A DNA stretch of 64,000 nucleotides from Myxococcales bacterium (GTDB lineage: Bacteria > Myxococcota_A > Polyangia > Polyangiales > Houyiibacteriaceae), in NCBI GenBank assembly GCA_029861865.1, contig JAOTYL010000010.1:62001-126000 (forward strand), given 5' to 3'. Below the pieces are notes generated by a model that worked only from the letters and a program-made list of their open reading frames with translations, searched no databases and was not told where the DNA came from. Numbering within the stretch: the first letter of the stretch is position 1; each line of letters starts with the position of its first letter. Positions 15,729 to 24,435 of this stretch are shown piece after piece. Both the position numbers and the translations under genes were made by a program.

Positions 15729-16768
15729 GATGATGCCGTCAGCCTCTGATGAAGGCGCTGAATGATCAGATCACCGAGCAGATTCAGCACGAAAGTCACC
15801 ACGAACAGCATCACCCCAAGCAAAAACAGAACCCGCCAATGAGGGTCGCCTTGGGCCACTTCGCCGAGCTCGGCTGCGATGGTGGCGGTGATCGTGCGGA
15901 CGCTGGTCGTGAAGTCGAAGAGCTCCATGATCGCCGCGTTTCCCGAAGCCATCAGCACGATCATCGTCTCACCGATCGCGCGACCAAAACCGAGGACGAT
16001 ACCCGCGGCGATTCCAGGGATTGCCGCGGGAAGGACGACCCGAAGGGCCACTTGGTACTTCCGGGCGCCTAAGGCCAGCGCCGCCTCGGTGAGCGTGCGT
16101 GGGACCGCTTGGAGCGCGTCTTCTGAGATCGTGAAGATCACCGGCACGATGGTGAGCGCAAGCCCGATCGCGGCCACCACCGCGTTCAACCGAAAATGAA
16201 AGCCAAACGTCGCTTGCGCCCACGACGCAATGACCATGAGCGCGAAAAACCCGAGCACCACCGAAGGAATGCCCGCAAGAAGCTCGATGATCGGCTTTAC
16301 GATCTCACGGAATCGCCTAGGCGCATACATGGCGGTGAAGAGCGCACAGCCAATCCCGAGCGGAACGCTCAGCAGCATGGCGAGCAGAGTCACCTTGAGA
16401 GACCCGACGAATAGGGGAATCACGTTGTACTTCGGCGGCTCGCCAACGGGCTGCCAGACGTACACCGGTTCGTCGTAACCGTGCCATTGCTTTGCGAAGA
16501 ACAGATCCGGAAGCTCGACTTCCTGTGCGAAATCCGATTCCCAGAACATGGGGATCGCCTCTCGCGCAATGAAGACGAAGATCAGCGCGATGGCGGCGAT
16601 GGCTGTGAGGGCGAGGACCGCGATCGTTTTCTCGGCAAGGCGATGCCACAATGGCGTGCGAAACGAGCTCGTGAGCTTGGACCGAGACCGACGCGGACCA
16701 AACGTAACCCGCCTTTCAGCCTCGACGGCTTGTGCGCCGTCAGGTCCCTCGAGCACCTGTTCAGTCAC
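15725..16768 (-). CDS. pstC: Phosphate ABC transporter permease PstC
   Basis: With the GTG at 16768 the protein has 347 residues. An arginine-rich cytoplasmic N-terminus of about 50 residues precedes the first transmembrane helix (TIAVLALTAIAAIALIFVFI). There are about six helices overall and an EAA loop (EDALQAVPRTLTEAALALGARKYQVALRVVLPAAIPGI). The segment between the first two helices is longer than in E. coli PstC (FAKQWHGYDEPVYVWQPVGEPPKYNV) and probably periplasmic. The start overlaps the pstS stop by 8 bp; a longer frame reaching about 16837 would lie inside pstS. Confidence 0.93.
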   Translation of the reverse strand: MTEQVLEGPDGAQAVEAERRVTFGPRRSRSKLTSSFRTPLWHRLAEKTIAVLALTAIAAIALIFVFIAREAIPMFWESDFAQEVELPDLFFAKQWHGYDEPVYVWQPVGEPPKYNVIPLFVGSLKVTLLAMLLSVPLGIGCALFTAMYAPRRFREIVKPIIELLAGIPSVVLGFFALMVIASWAQATFGFHFRLNAVVAAIGLALTIVPVIFTISEDALQAVPRTLTEAALALGARKYQVALRVVLPAAIPGIAAGIVLGFGRAIGETMIVLMASGNAAIMELFDFTTSVRTITATIAAELGEVAQGDPHWRVLFLLGVMLFVVTFVLNLLGDLIIQRLHQRLTASS

Positions 16769-17675
16769 TCGACGCCGCGGTTGCTTCCGTCGGAAGCGGA
16801 TAGTAGCCGACCCCCTCGACAACCTTCTGGCCATCACTCGACAGGATGAAATCCAAGTAGTCCTTGGCGACTCCGGAAGGCTCGCCCACGCTGTAGACGT
16901 TCAGAAAACGAGAGAGCGGATACTTTCCGCTCGTGGCGTTTGCCATGTTGGGCTCGACTGGTTTGCCATCTGCCGTTGCAACCTTGACGGTGCGGACCCC
17001 CTCCGAATAGCCAATTCCGCCGTATCCAATCCCAGCCTTGTCCTTGCTCACGGCATTGATCACCGCCGCGGTGCCTGGGAGGGTCTGTGCCGTCGCCGCG
17101 AAATCTTCGTTGTTGAGAACGTGTTCTTTGAAGTAGGCGTAGGTCCCCGAGTTGTTTTCGCGGCTGTAGAGGATGATGGCCCGGTCCGCACCTCCGACGT
17201 CTTTCCAGTTCGTGGTTTGGCCTCGGAAAATCTTCTTGAGCTGCGGGATGGTCAGCGAGTCGATCGGGTTCTCGGCCGACACGTAGACCGCGAGCGCATC
17301 GAGGGCGACTCGAAACTCCTTCGCCTCGGCACCGCGACGCTCTCGGAGCTGCTTCTTTTCCTTGTCTTTCATGGGCCGGCTCGCGTTCGCGAGATCCGCA
17401 GTGCCGTTGATCAACGCGGCAACACCGGTGCCCGAGCCACCGCCCGACACTTGAACGACCCTCCCCGGGTTCGCCTTCATGAAGGCTTGTGCCCAGTTCT
17501 GAGCGAGAATGACCATCGTGTCCGAGCCCTTGATCGTCAGGGTCGAGCTCGTCTTCGACGGCGCGGCGCCAGTCGAGCTCTCATCGCCCGGTTCGCTTCG
17601 GCGTGAGGTACATGAAGTCGCCACGAGCGCGATCGCGACGATGAGGCCCCAGTGTTTCTGACTCGCTTTTTTCAA
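16761..17675 (-). CDS. pstS: Phosphate-binding lipoprotein PstS
   Basis: The TTG at 17675, preceded by a GGAG Shine-Dalgarno about 9 bp upstream, gives a 304-residue protein. It has signal peptide MKKASQKHWGLIVAIALVATSC and lipobox cysteine at 22. The mature part has the PstS features IKGSDTMVILAQNWAQAF, SGGGSGTGVAALINGTADLANASRPM, SRENNSGTYAYF and GIGYGGIGY, which form the phosphate site. It is a periplasm-facing lipoprotein that delivers phosphate to PstCA. It is first in the pst operon, with a Pho box 38-55 bp upstream of the start codon. The frame extends to 17804, but those residues would precede the signal peptide and cover the Pho box. Confidence 0.93.
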   Translation of the reverse strand: MKKASQKHWGLIVAIALVATSCTSRRSEPGDESSTGAAPSKTSSTLTIKGSDTMVILAQNWAQAFMKANPGRVVQVSGGGSGTGVAALINGTADLANASRPMKDKEKKQLRERRGAEAKEFRVALDALAVYVSAENPIDSLTIPQLKKIFRGQTTNWKDVGGADRAIILYSRENNSGTYAYFKEHVLNNEDFAATAQTLPGTAAVINAVSKDKAGIGYGGIGYSEGVRTVKVATADGKPVEPNMANATSGKYPLSRFLNVYSVGEPSGVAKDYLDFILSSDGQKVVEGVGYYPLPTEATAASSD

Positions 17676-17712
17676 TGCTTTGCTCCAATCGAACCGACTC
17701 TGCGGCCTCGAT

Positions 17713-17730
17713 GTGACAGTCGTGTGACAG
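17713..17730 (-). promoter_or_regulatory. Pho box upstream of pstS
   Basis: Read on the reverse strand it is CTGTCAC-ACGA-CTGTCAC, two identical 7-bp repeats separated by 4 bp. This is an almost perfect match to the E. coli PhoB consensus. It lies just upstream of the pstS start and is the clearest PhoB site in the window. Confidence 0.85.
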
Positions 17731-17779
17731 ACCCGCGACGACCCGGCGTCACATCCGCGCGCCTGAAAAAAAAATAAAT

Positions 17780-17803
17780 GACTATAGTCTTTGACTATGG
17801 TCA
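17780..17803 (+). promoter_or_regulatory. Operator palindromes of the toxin-antitoxin promoter
   Basis: Two consecutive palindromes, GACTATAGTC (17780-17789, perfect) and TGACTATGGTCA (17792-17803, one mismatched pair), lie in an A/T-rich stretch 21 bp before the antitoxin start. A -35-like TTGACT (17791-17796) overlaps the second palindrome, and TAAACT follows after 16 bp. Autorepression by the antitoxin is the likely role. Confidence 0.55.
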
Positions 17804-17824
17804 TATAGACGATAAACTGCCCGT

Positions 17825-18073
17825 ATGGACGACCCGACCGAGACGATTGTGATCTCCGAGTTCAAAGCGAAGTGCTTGGAGATTCTGCGGCGCGTTCACA
17901 AGACCGGGCGTCCGGTGGCGATCACCCGTCGTGGGGAGCGCATCGCGGAGGTTCATCCTCCTTCACCTGTGAAGGCGGAACCGGGTTGGCTCGGGTCTTT
18001 CGCGGGACGGGGGCGCGTCACGGGCGACTTGGTCGAGCCGATCGCGGCGGATGACTGGGAGGCGCTTCGTTGA
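17825..18073 (+). CDS. Phd/YefM-type antitoxin
   Basis: The 82-residue protein starts MDDPTETIVISEFKAKCLEILRRVHKTGRPVAITRRGERIAEVHP, the Phd/YefM N-terminal DNA-binding fold: a strand, a helix around F-K-x-x-C-L-x-I, then the ITRRGxRIAEV hairpin. The C-terminal half (WLGSFAGRGRVTGDLVEP...DWEAL) resembles the disordered toxin-neutralising tail common in antitoxins of PIN toxins. Its stop overlaps the toxin start by 4 bp. Palindromes at its promoter suggest autorepression. It sits between the pst operon and a housekeeping gene, a usual place for a mobile type II module. Confidence 0.85.
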   Translation: MDDPTETIVISEFKAKCLEILRRVHKTGRPVAITRRGERIAEVHPPSPVKAEPGWLGSFAGRGRVTGDLVEPIAADDWEALR

Positions 18074-18468
18074 GCAAAGATTACTTGCTCGACACCCACG
18101 TCTGGTTATCGAGCCTCCTCGAGCCCGATCGCCTTCGCAAAAAGACTCGCTCTTCGCTGACGGCGCCCGACGCGAGGCTTTGGCTTTCGCCAATTTCGGT
18201 CTGGGAGACGAGCCTTCTCGTCGAACGCGGCAGACTCGAGGTCGACACCGCCTCACGCGATTGGATTCAAGACGCGCTTGCAGCGAGCGGCATCAGTGAG
18301 GCGACGCTCAATCACGAAGTCGCGTTGCAGTCCCGCGAGGTCGAGCTCGAGCACGATGACCCGGCTGACCGGTTCATCATCGCCACGGCAAGCGTCTATC
18401 AACTGATCTTGGTGACCGCCGACGAGCGCCTCTTGCGTGGAAAAGGCTACGACGCGATTCGGGCGTGA
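18070..18468 (+). CDS. PIN-domain ribonuclease toxin (VapC-like)
   Basis: The 132-residue PIN-domain protein has the expected acidic residues: Asp in LLDTHVWL near the N-terminus, Glu in SVWETSLL, and Asp in DDPADRFIIATA followed by LVTADERLL. These make the metal-binding site of the endoribonuclease. The TTG start overlaps the antitoxin stop (TTGA). The D-T-H-V-W-L form is the subfamily usually paired with Phd-type antitoxins. It probably cleaves RNA when free; the target cannot be inferred. Confidence 0.88.
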   Translation: MSKDYLLDTHVWLSSLLEPDRLRKKTRSSLTAPDARLWLSPISVWETSLLVERGRLEVDTASRDWIQDALAASGISEATLNHEVALQSREVELEHDDPADRFIIATASVYQLILVTADERLLRGKGYDAIRA

Positions 18469-18536
18469 AGCGCTTCCTTCACGGGGTCATTCAACCGGTC
18501 CGAGACGCAAATCCCACCTCGGTGTATCCTCCCACC

Positions 18537-18860
18537 ATGGACCAAGACTACGCCCGTTTCCACCAGGACCGAGGCAATATGCTGATCCACATCGTCGCCG
18601 TCCCCGCGTTCATCTATGGCGCGTGGCTCGCGGTGAGCGGGGTGATCGCGGGGCGTTGGCTCGGCGCCTTGTTCGGGCTTGGGGCGATCGGAGTTTCGCT
18701 GGTGCTCCAACGCATCGGACACAACCGCGAGCCGAATCCCTCGCTCCCATTCGACGGCCCTGGGGACTTCGCAAAGCGCATCCTGTCGGAGCAGTTCTAC
18801 CGGTTTCCGATGTATGTGCTCACCGGCGGGTGGCTCAAAGCCGTTCGCTCTTCGAGTTGA
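18537..18860 (+). CDS. DUF962/Mpo1-like membrane protein
   Basis: The 107-residue product contains two membrane segments and the family motif around RIGHNREPNPSLPFDGPGDFAKRILSEQFYRFP. This DUF962 signature is related to yeast Mpo1, an Fe(2+)-dependent dioxygenase acting on 2-hydroxy fatty acids. Bacterial members are mostly uncharacterised. The histidines HQ near residue 10, HIVAVP near 19 and HN near 60 would be the metal ligands if the chemistry is shared. The ATG at 18537 is chosen because the family begins there (MDQDYARFHQDRGN); the frame is open 72 bp further upstream. It is convergent with the next gene. Confidence 0.75.
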   Translation: MDQDYARFHQDRGNMLIHIVAVPAFIYGAWLAVSGVIAGRWLGALFGLGAIGVSLVLQRIGHNREPNPSLPFDGPGDFAKRILSEQFYRFPMYVLTGGWLKAVRSSS

Positions 18861-18873
18861 TCGCTCCGGGCGG

Positions 18874-20685
18874 TCAGAGCTCGCAGGGGAATGCTTCGAC
18901 GCCTGCGATGTCGGTGACTAGCGAGCCTTCCTCGACCTTGCTTTCGACTTGATCGGGATCCGAAATCGCGCCTGACAGCCAGTCGCTCATGACGGTGCCT
19001 GCGACCGATCCGGAATAGAGCGCTTCTTGGATCGAAATCACGTGCACGTCCTCCGACAACGGCGTCAGATAGTAGTTCACCCCGTTCAAGTCCCGCGTGT
19101 CGCAGTACGACTGCCGCATGGCGTTGATCCACGCCGGCGTGCTCTCGAAAAACGTGGTTCCGACCTGAACGCCGTCGTTTTGATTCGAGAGGATCAAGAG
19201 CTGCTGCTCGGGCACGGCTTTGAGGCGAGGGGCGGTCGCCGCGAGAAGCTCTGGACCGACCGCGCAATCACCGGCGAAGCAATAAGGAGGCAAGTACTCG
19301 AGCGATGCCCAACCGAGTGGCGGGCCGCCGGCGATCAAGAGATTGCCGAGGCTTCGAACGCTCAGGAGTGGGTCGCCGCTATCGAGCGCGAGGCCCGCAT
19401 CGGGGAATCCGGTCGTGCGTGGCCACTGTAGATCGTCGACCACCCAGTGGTAGTTGTAGATTGTACCAAAGGCACCTGCTGAGAAGCCTCCGAGCATCGC
19501 GGTGATCTGGTCGGGGCGGTAACCGTCGCCGCCCGCTTCGTCGAGGAGCGCCCACAAGACATCTCGGGCGTACCGGATCGCCGCCCGCACATTGATCGCG
19601 CCGAAGCGATGCACGGTGATGCTATCGAACTCGGTCGTCGCGCCCCCGCCGATGAAGACGTCCTGGTTACAGTAGGGAAGAAAGACCTTCGTCCAGTTGG
19701 CAAAGGGGCTGATCGCTGGGTCGTTCGACATGATGCCGGTGTCGTAGGCCTCGTCGCTCAGCGCCTCGAAAAGGTCGGCAGGGCGGTTGGCGCAGTCGTT
19801 TTCGAACACACAAACTCCCCCTCCTTCCATCCCTATCAAGATTCTATCGAGAGGCTCGCCTTCGGGCGCGAGCCGGATCTGGAACGCAAAAGGGCTGCCG
19901 TCGCCGCATCGCGTACCATAGGTTTCTTCGTCGAGGACGACCTGAGCGTACTCCCCACGGGGAAGGCTCGGATCCGCATTGGTCGGCCCGCAAGAGATGT
20001 CGAGTGGTGCAGTGTCGGCATAGGTCGTGGCGGTGATGCAATCGACTTGGTGCATGGCGCGCGCGATGTAGCTCGGCGGGTCGAGCGCGATGAGATCCCT
20101 CAAGCTGCGGCAAGCGCCTTCGACAAAGGCGACCGCCGCGGTCGTCATCGTGGCTTCTTCATCGCCGAGGGCCGCCGCATCACAAGTTTCCCCGGCGAGA
20201 CACTCTTGTCGTCCGAGCAGGGAATCTTCGACCAAGGCTGCGGCGCGCGTGTGTGCTTGCTCGAGGCACGAGCGGCCCGAGGAAGACTCGGCCCAAACCG
20301 CACCTTGTGGACCACCAAACGTTCGCGACGCGAGCGAAACGCTCTCGGACTCGCATGAAGTTTGCAGCCGGCCGACGAGCGCGTTGACGGTGAGCGCCCC
20401 GGCATCTTCGTCGTTGCAGCTCGTTTGGACCGTTTGCTCGAGGGCGCTGAGCGCACTTGCGATGGCCGCGTCGTCAGCTGCACAGGGGGCGTTGGTCTCG
20501 GTGTAGCACGAACGAATCGCGGTGCTGACCTCGGTCGTGCAAAGCCGGGTCGCCTGTGGGATCGCTTCAGGGCAAGTCAATGCCGGGGCGACGTTGTCGT
20601 CCGGGTTGTCATCGGTCCCGCAGCCCGAGAGGCTCGCGATCAAGAAGGTCAAGAGAAAAGCGCTTCGAAGGATGGAAATCTGCAT
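18874..20685 (-). CDS. Pectin-acetylesterase-like serine hydrolase lipoprotein
   Basis: The 603-residue product has a signal peptide with lipobox SLSGC (Cys22). The N-terminal roughly 220 residues are cysteine-rich with no recognised domain. The C-terminal half resembles the pectinacetylesterase/Notum family: an oxyanion-type segment LIGMEGGGVCVFENDC, and the nucleophile motif AMLGGFSAGAFG (Gly-x-Ser-Ala-Gly) followed by LDSGDPLL. A late His (SEDVHVISIQEAL) could complete the triad. It probably removes acyl groups from a polysaccharide or lipid-modified protein outside the cell; the substrate is unknown. It is divergent from the TonB receptor gene with only 17 bp between the longest frames. 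Confidence 0.7.
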   Translation of the reverse strand: MQISILRSAFLLTFLIASLSGCGTDDNPDDNVAPALTCPEAIPQATRLCTTEVSTAIRSCYTETNAPCAADDAAIASALSALEQTVQTSCNDEDAGALTVNALVGRLQTSCESESVSLASRTFGGPQGAVWAESSSGRSCLEQAHTRAAALVEDSLLGRQECLAGETCDAAALGDEEATMTTAAVAFVEGACRSLRDLIALDPPSYIARAMHQVDCITATTYADTAPLDISCGPTNADPSLPRGEYAQVVLDEETYGTRCGDGSPFAFQIRLAPEGEPLDRILIGMEGGGVCVFENDCANRPADLFEALSDEAYDTGIMSNDPAISPFANWTKVFLPYCNQDVFIGGGATTEFDSITVHRFGAINVRAAIRYARDVLWALLDEAGGDGYRPDQITAMLGGFSAGAFGTIYNYHWVVDDLQWPRTTGFPDAGLALDSGDPLLSVRSLGNLLIAGGPPLGWASLEYLPPYCFAGDCAVGPELLAATAPRLKAVPEQQLLILSNQNDGVQVGTTFFESTPAWINAMRQSYCDTRDLNGVNYYLTPLSEDVHVISIQEALYSGSVAGTVMSDWLSGAISDPDQVESKVEEGSLVTDIAGVEAFPCEL

Positions 20686-20702
20686 AGCGCCGGCACGCTA
20701 TC

Positions 20703-23342
20703 ATGACTTTCGATCGATTTGTGCGGGTTCTTGGTCTTCCGTATGCTGCAAGCGTGCTTCGCTTCGCGGGGGTGCTGGTCTTGTTGAGCGCGCTCGCGAA
20801 CGGAGCGATGGCGCAGCGCGCCCGGGAGCCTGAGCCGAATGCCGAGAAGCTCCTGATAACGCCGCCGAAGCTGATTCGCTTCGTCGAAGCCGCCTATCCC
20901 CCGATGGGCGCCGAGCCGAGAGAAGAAATCGTCGTTGAGCTCCTTCTCACCATCGATAAGGCCGGATCGGTCACGGAAGCGTTGGTCGCGAAGTCCGGGG
21001 GCGAGGCCTTTGACGCGGCGGCCCTTTCGGCGGCACGGCAGTTTCTCTTCGAGCCAGCACGCCAGGATTGGGAGCCGATCGCGTCACGAATTCGCTATGG
21101 CTACGTTTTCGAAATGAAGGTACCCCCAGTCCCGATCAACCAGGGCTGGCTCTCGGGCACGGTGCGTCTGGCCGAAGACGAGAGCCCGGCCGGGCGCGTC
21201 GGTGTCGAGGTCGTCAACGAAGAAGGCGAGCTCGTCCGAGAATTGGTCGCCGGCTCCGATGGCGCCTTCGTGGTCACCGACCTTTTACCAGGCACGTACA
21301 CGATCAACATCCTAGGCGGCGAGTTTGGTGACTTGACCGCCGACGAAACTATCGCAGCAGGGGAGGTGACCGAGGTCATCTACCGGCTCGGTGGCGCGAA
21401 GAAGAAGGCTTACAGTGGTTTTGGTGAGACCGCCGTCGTCGATGCTCCTCCACGCGAGGTCGTGCGGCGTACCATCGACAAAGAAGAGCTCACCCGAATC
21501 CCCGGCACCCGAGGCGACGCCCTCCGTGCGGTCGAGCTCCTTCCAGGGGTCGCCCGTGCGCCGTTTGGGCTCGGCCTCCTGATCATTCGCGGCTCGGCTC
21601 CCAACGACAGCGAAACCTTCATCGATGGCATTCCTGTGCCGCTGATCTACCACTTTGGCGGCATCATAAGCGTTTACAACTCGTATCTGCTCGAACAGAT
21701 CGACTTCTACCCAGGCAACTTCTCGGCGCGATATGGACGACGGACCGGCGGCATCCTCGAAGTCACCACCCGTGACCCTGCCGTCGACAAGCTCCATGGT
21801 GTCGCGGAGTTCTCGTTCATCGACACCTTCATCACCGCCGAAGGCCCCATCAACGAGAAGCTGAGCATCTCCGGTGGTTTTCGAAGGAGCCTGATCGATC
21901 TCGTTTTTCCGCTCTTCGTTCCCGACGATGCCGACGTCGGGGTACGTCAAGCGCCGGTGTACTACGACTATCAGCTAAAGCTCGTCTACCAGCCGACCAA
22001 GCGCGACCGCCTGCGCTTCTCTTCGTATGGCTCGAACGATCGGCTCGCGCTTCTCTTCGAGGAGACCGAAGGCGACGACCCGACGATCCGAGGTGACGGC
22101 AACTTCGCGACCCGTTTCTACAACAATCAGATCGACTGGGCTCGCCGCATCAGCGACAAGACCGAGCAGTCGATCGCATTCGAGATCGGCCCCGTCAACA
22201 TCGACTTCGGGATCGGCGACGCCTTCCAGCTTCAGGGCCGATTCCTTCAGACGTATTCGAGAGCCGAGTGGCGCTATCAGCTCAACGAGCGCGTCCAGCT
22301 CATTGCCGGCGCCGACCTGTCGCTAACCCCTGTCGACCTTTTCTTTCGCGGCCCTCCGCCCGATGCCGCGGAGGGAGCAGGAAGTCAGCAGGGCTCGCTG
22401 GCGACCGAAGATCAGGTCACCGCACTGGTGGATACGGTGGTGTTCCGACCCGGCCTGTATTTCGAGTCCGGGCTCGAACTGGGCAAGCTCACCCGCCTCG
22501 TGCTCGGCGTTCGGCTCGACTACTTCAGCGAGATCGACGCGTTCTCGTTCGACCCTCGAGCGACCACGATCTTCAGCGTTCGCCCAGACATGCGGGTCAA
22601 GCTCGGCGTCGGCATCTACAGTCAGCCGCCGGAGTTTCAGGAATCGGACGCGACGATCGGCAACCCTGATCTCGAACCGATTCAGTCGGTCCATGTCGGT
22701 GCGGGCTGGGAGTACGATGCATTCCCAGGCGTAACCTTCGATGTCGAAGGCTTCTACAAGTATCTGTGGGACCGACCGGTGCCCACACAGAACCGGGAAG
22801 CTCCGTTCTTCGTCACGGGGGGCATAGGCCGGATCTACGGTGCGGAGTTCTTGATCAGCGTTCGACCGCCCAAGGGCCGGCAGTACTTCGGTTTCCTCTC
22901 GTACACGGTCTCCCGAAGCGAGCGCAAAGACGGCCCGAACGAGCCCTGGCGCCTCTTCGATTTCGATCAGACGCACATCTTGAGCGCCTCTTTCATCTAC
23001 AAGTTTCGGCGCAACTGGGAGATCGGTGCTTTGTTCCGACTGGTGAGCGGCAATCCGAACACGCCGATCGTGGGCTCGGTCTACGACGCGCTGAGCGACA
23101 TCTACATCCCCATCGATGGTCGGATCAACAGCATCCGAAACCCGCTCTTCAACCAGCTCGACCTCCGGGTGCAAAAAGAGTGGATCTTCAGCAAGTGGAA
23201 GCTCGCTCTCTTTCTCGACATCAGAAACACCTATAATCGGCAGAACCAAGAGGGCCTCATCTACAACTACGACTTCAGCCAGAGCACTCCCCTCCTCGGC
23301 CTTCCGATCATCCCGTCCCTCGGGTTGAGGGGGACGCTGTGA
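20703..23342 (+). CDS. TonB-dependent receptor with N-terminal TonB C-terminal-like domain
   Basis: The 879-residue outer-membrane protein is modular. After a signal peptide (VLVLLSALANGAMAQ) comes a TonB C-terminal-type fold at about residues 55-140 (AAYPPMGAEPREEIVVELLLTIDKAGSV, then FDAAALSAARQFLFEPA). A carboxypeptidase-regulatory-like Ig fold follows at about 150-230. The plug starts near GTRGDALRAVELLPGVARAPFG, and a 22-strand-type barrel ends LGLRGTL. A TonB-type domain on the receptor itself is a recurrent myxobacterial arrangement whose purpose is unclear. A GTG at 20754 directly before the hydrophobic core of the signal peptide is an alternative start that would leave a more normal promoter gap. 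The ligand cannot be deduced. Confidence 0.85.
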   Translation: MTFDRFVRVLGLPYAASVLRFAGVLVLLSALANGAMAQRAREPEPNAEKLLITPPKLIRFVEAAYPPMGAEPREEIVVELLLTIDKAGSVTEALVAKSGGEAFDAAALSAARQFLFEPARQDWEPIASRIRYGYVFEMKVPPVPINQGWLSGTVRLAEDESPAGRVGVEVVNEEGELVRELVAGSDGAFVVTDLLPGTYTINILGGEFGDLTADETIAAGEVTEVIYRLGGAKKKAYSGFGETAVVDAPPREVVRRTIDKEELTRIPGTRGDALRAVELLPGVARAPFGLGLLIIRGSAPNDSETFIDGIPVPLIYHFGGIISVYNSYLLEQIDFYPGNFSARYGRRTGGILEVTTRDPAVDKLHGVAEFSFIDTFITAEGPINEKLSISGGFRRSLIDLVFPLFVPDDADVGVRQAPVYYDYQLKLVYQPTKRDRLRFSSYGSNDRLALLFEETEGDDPTIRGDGNFATRFYNNQIDWARRISDKTEQSIAFEIGPVNIDFGIGDAFQLQGRFLQTYSRAEWRYQLNERVQLIAGADLSLTPVDLFFRGPPPDAAEGAGSQQGSLATEDQVTALVDTVVFRPGLYFESGLELGKLTRLVLGVRLDYFSEIDAFSFDPRATTIFSVRPDMRVKLGVGIYSQPPEFQESDATIGNPDLEPIQSVHVGAGWEYDAFPGVTFDVEGFYKYLWDRPVPTQNREAPFFVTGGIGRIYGAEFLISVRPPKGRQYFGFLSYTVSRSERKDGPNEPWRLFDFDQTHILSASFIYKFRRNWEIGALFRLVSGNPNTPIVGSVYDALSDIYIPIDGRINSIRNPLFNQLDLRVQKEWIFSKWKLALFLDIRNTYNRQNQEGLIYNYDFSQSTPLLGLPIIPSLGLRGTL

Positions 23343-24364
23343 AGGCCCGTTTGATCTTCGGGCTATTGCTCATCGGTGCGTGCGCGGAGAGCTTCCTCCC
23401 GGCTTCTGCCGTCGTCGATCTCCGCGTGATCGGAGCGCTCGTGGAGATCGAAGGCAAACCAGGCAGGGCCAATCCGGACCCCGGCGACATGGTGCAGGTG
23501 TCGAGCTTCGTCATCGATCGCGGCTACCCGCCCACCACGCCGCCGGAGCCTCCACGACTGAGCCCTCCCGAACTCCAGTGGCGGCTGGTCGCCTGCATTC
23601 CCGCGCCTTCGGTGCTGGCGATTCCGATCTGTCAGACCGAGATCCCCTGCGACGGGTGCGAGGCAACGCCTCCCGACAATCCGTTGGCGTTCCCAATCGT
23701 GCGCTTTCAGATCCCGAGCGCCGAAGACCTCGACGCGGCCGAGGCGACGAGGGTCGTCCTACAGGGTGTCATCTGTGCCGACGGCGCCCCTGCCGAGCTC
23801 GACGCGATCATTCGGTTCGTGACCGGAGAGATCGACGTTCTCGAGCCCTGTGAAGATCCCGACGACAGGGGCCGGTTCATCTCGGTGGAGATCCCGATCG
23901 AAGATCAGCCCGAGAGCCCAAACCTCAACCCCACCATCGAGGATGTGACTTTCGATGGCGACCCTTGGCCGCCGCCCTTCGATCAGTTCGTGCCACGCGA
24001 TCAGCCCGACACTGGATGCGTCGATCTCGTGGCCGATCCTTCGGTCCTGCCGCGTGCCGACGGCTCCATATCGATCATCGAGCTCGAAACCAACAGCGAT
24101 GACTTCCAGCAGTACGAAGACGAAGACGAGCAGCTCGTCACCGAGGAGATGCAGGTGAGCTGGCTCGCCGACGGTGGTGCTTTCGAGTCCAGTTTTTCCT
24201 TCATTGCCGACCCCTTGCGCTCCGCGGCGATCCAGTGGGCGCCCCCACGCTTCCCCCCCGAAACCGGCAGTGTGGTGCGTTTTAACTTCGTGATCCGCGA
24301 CGGTCGGGGCGGGTTCGACCGGGTTGAACGGGGTCTTTGCGTCATTCCCCCGTCTCCGCCCTAA
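23339..24364 (+). CDS. Lipoprotein coupled to the TonB-dependent receptor
   Basis: The 341-residue product has a short signal peptide and possible lipobox LLIGAC (Cys15). The mature chain is rich in Pro, Asp and Glu, with paired cysteines (CQTEIPCDGC) and long predicted beta segments but no recognised domain. The start GTG overlaps the receptor stop by 4 bp, so the two are translationally coupled. Unrelated lipoproteins directly after TonB-dependent receptors often act as surface-exposed substrate-capture or lid subunits, as SusD does with SusC. A similar role is a guess here. Confidence 0.6.
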   Translation: MKARLIFGLLLIGACAESFLPASAVVDLRVIGALVEIEGKPGRANPDPGDMVQVSSFVIDRGYPPTTPPEPPRLSPPELQWRLVACIPAPSVLAIPICQTEIPCDGCEATPPDNPLAFPIVRFQIPSAEDLDAAEATRVVLQGVICADGAPAELDAIIRFVTGEIDVLEPCEDPDDRGRFISVEIPIEDQPESPNLNPTIEDVTFDGDPWPPPFDQFVPRDQPDTGCVDLVADPSVLPRADGSISIIELETNSDDFQQYEDEDEQLVTEEMQVSWLADGGAFESSFSFIADPLRSAAIQWAPPRFPPETGSVVRFNFVIRDGRGGFDRVERGLCVIPPSPP

Positions 24365-24435
24365 GTGTCGGTTTTCGCCGAGTTTTTGGCGCTCGTTGAC
24401 ACTGCGGGACCCCCTGCCTAGGCTGATGGATCGCG

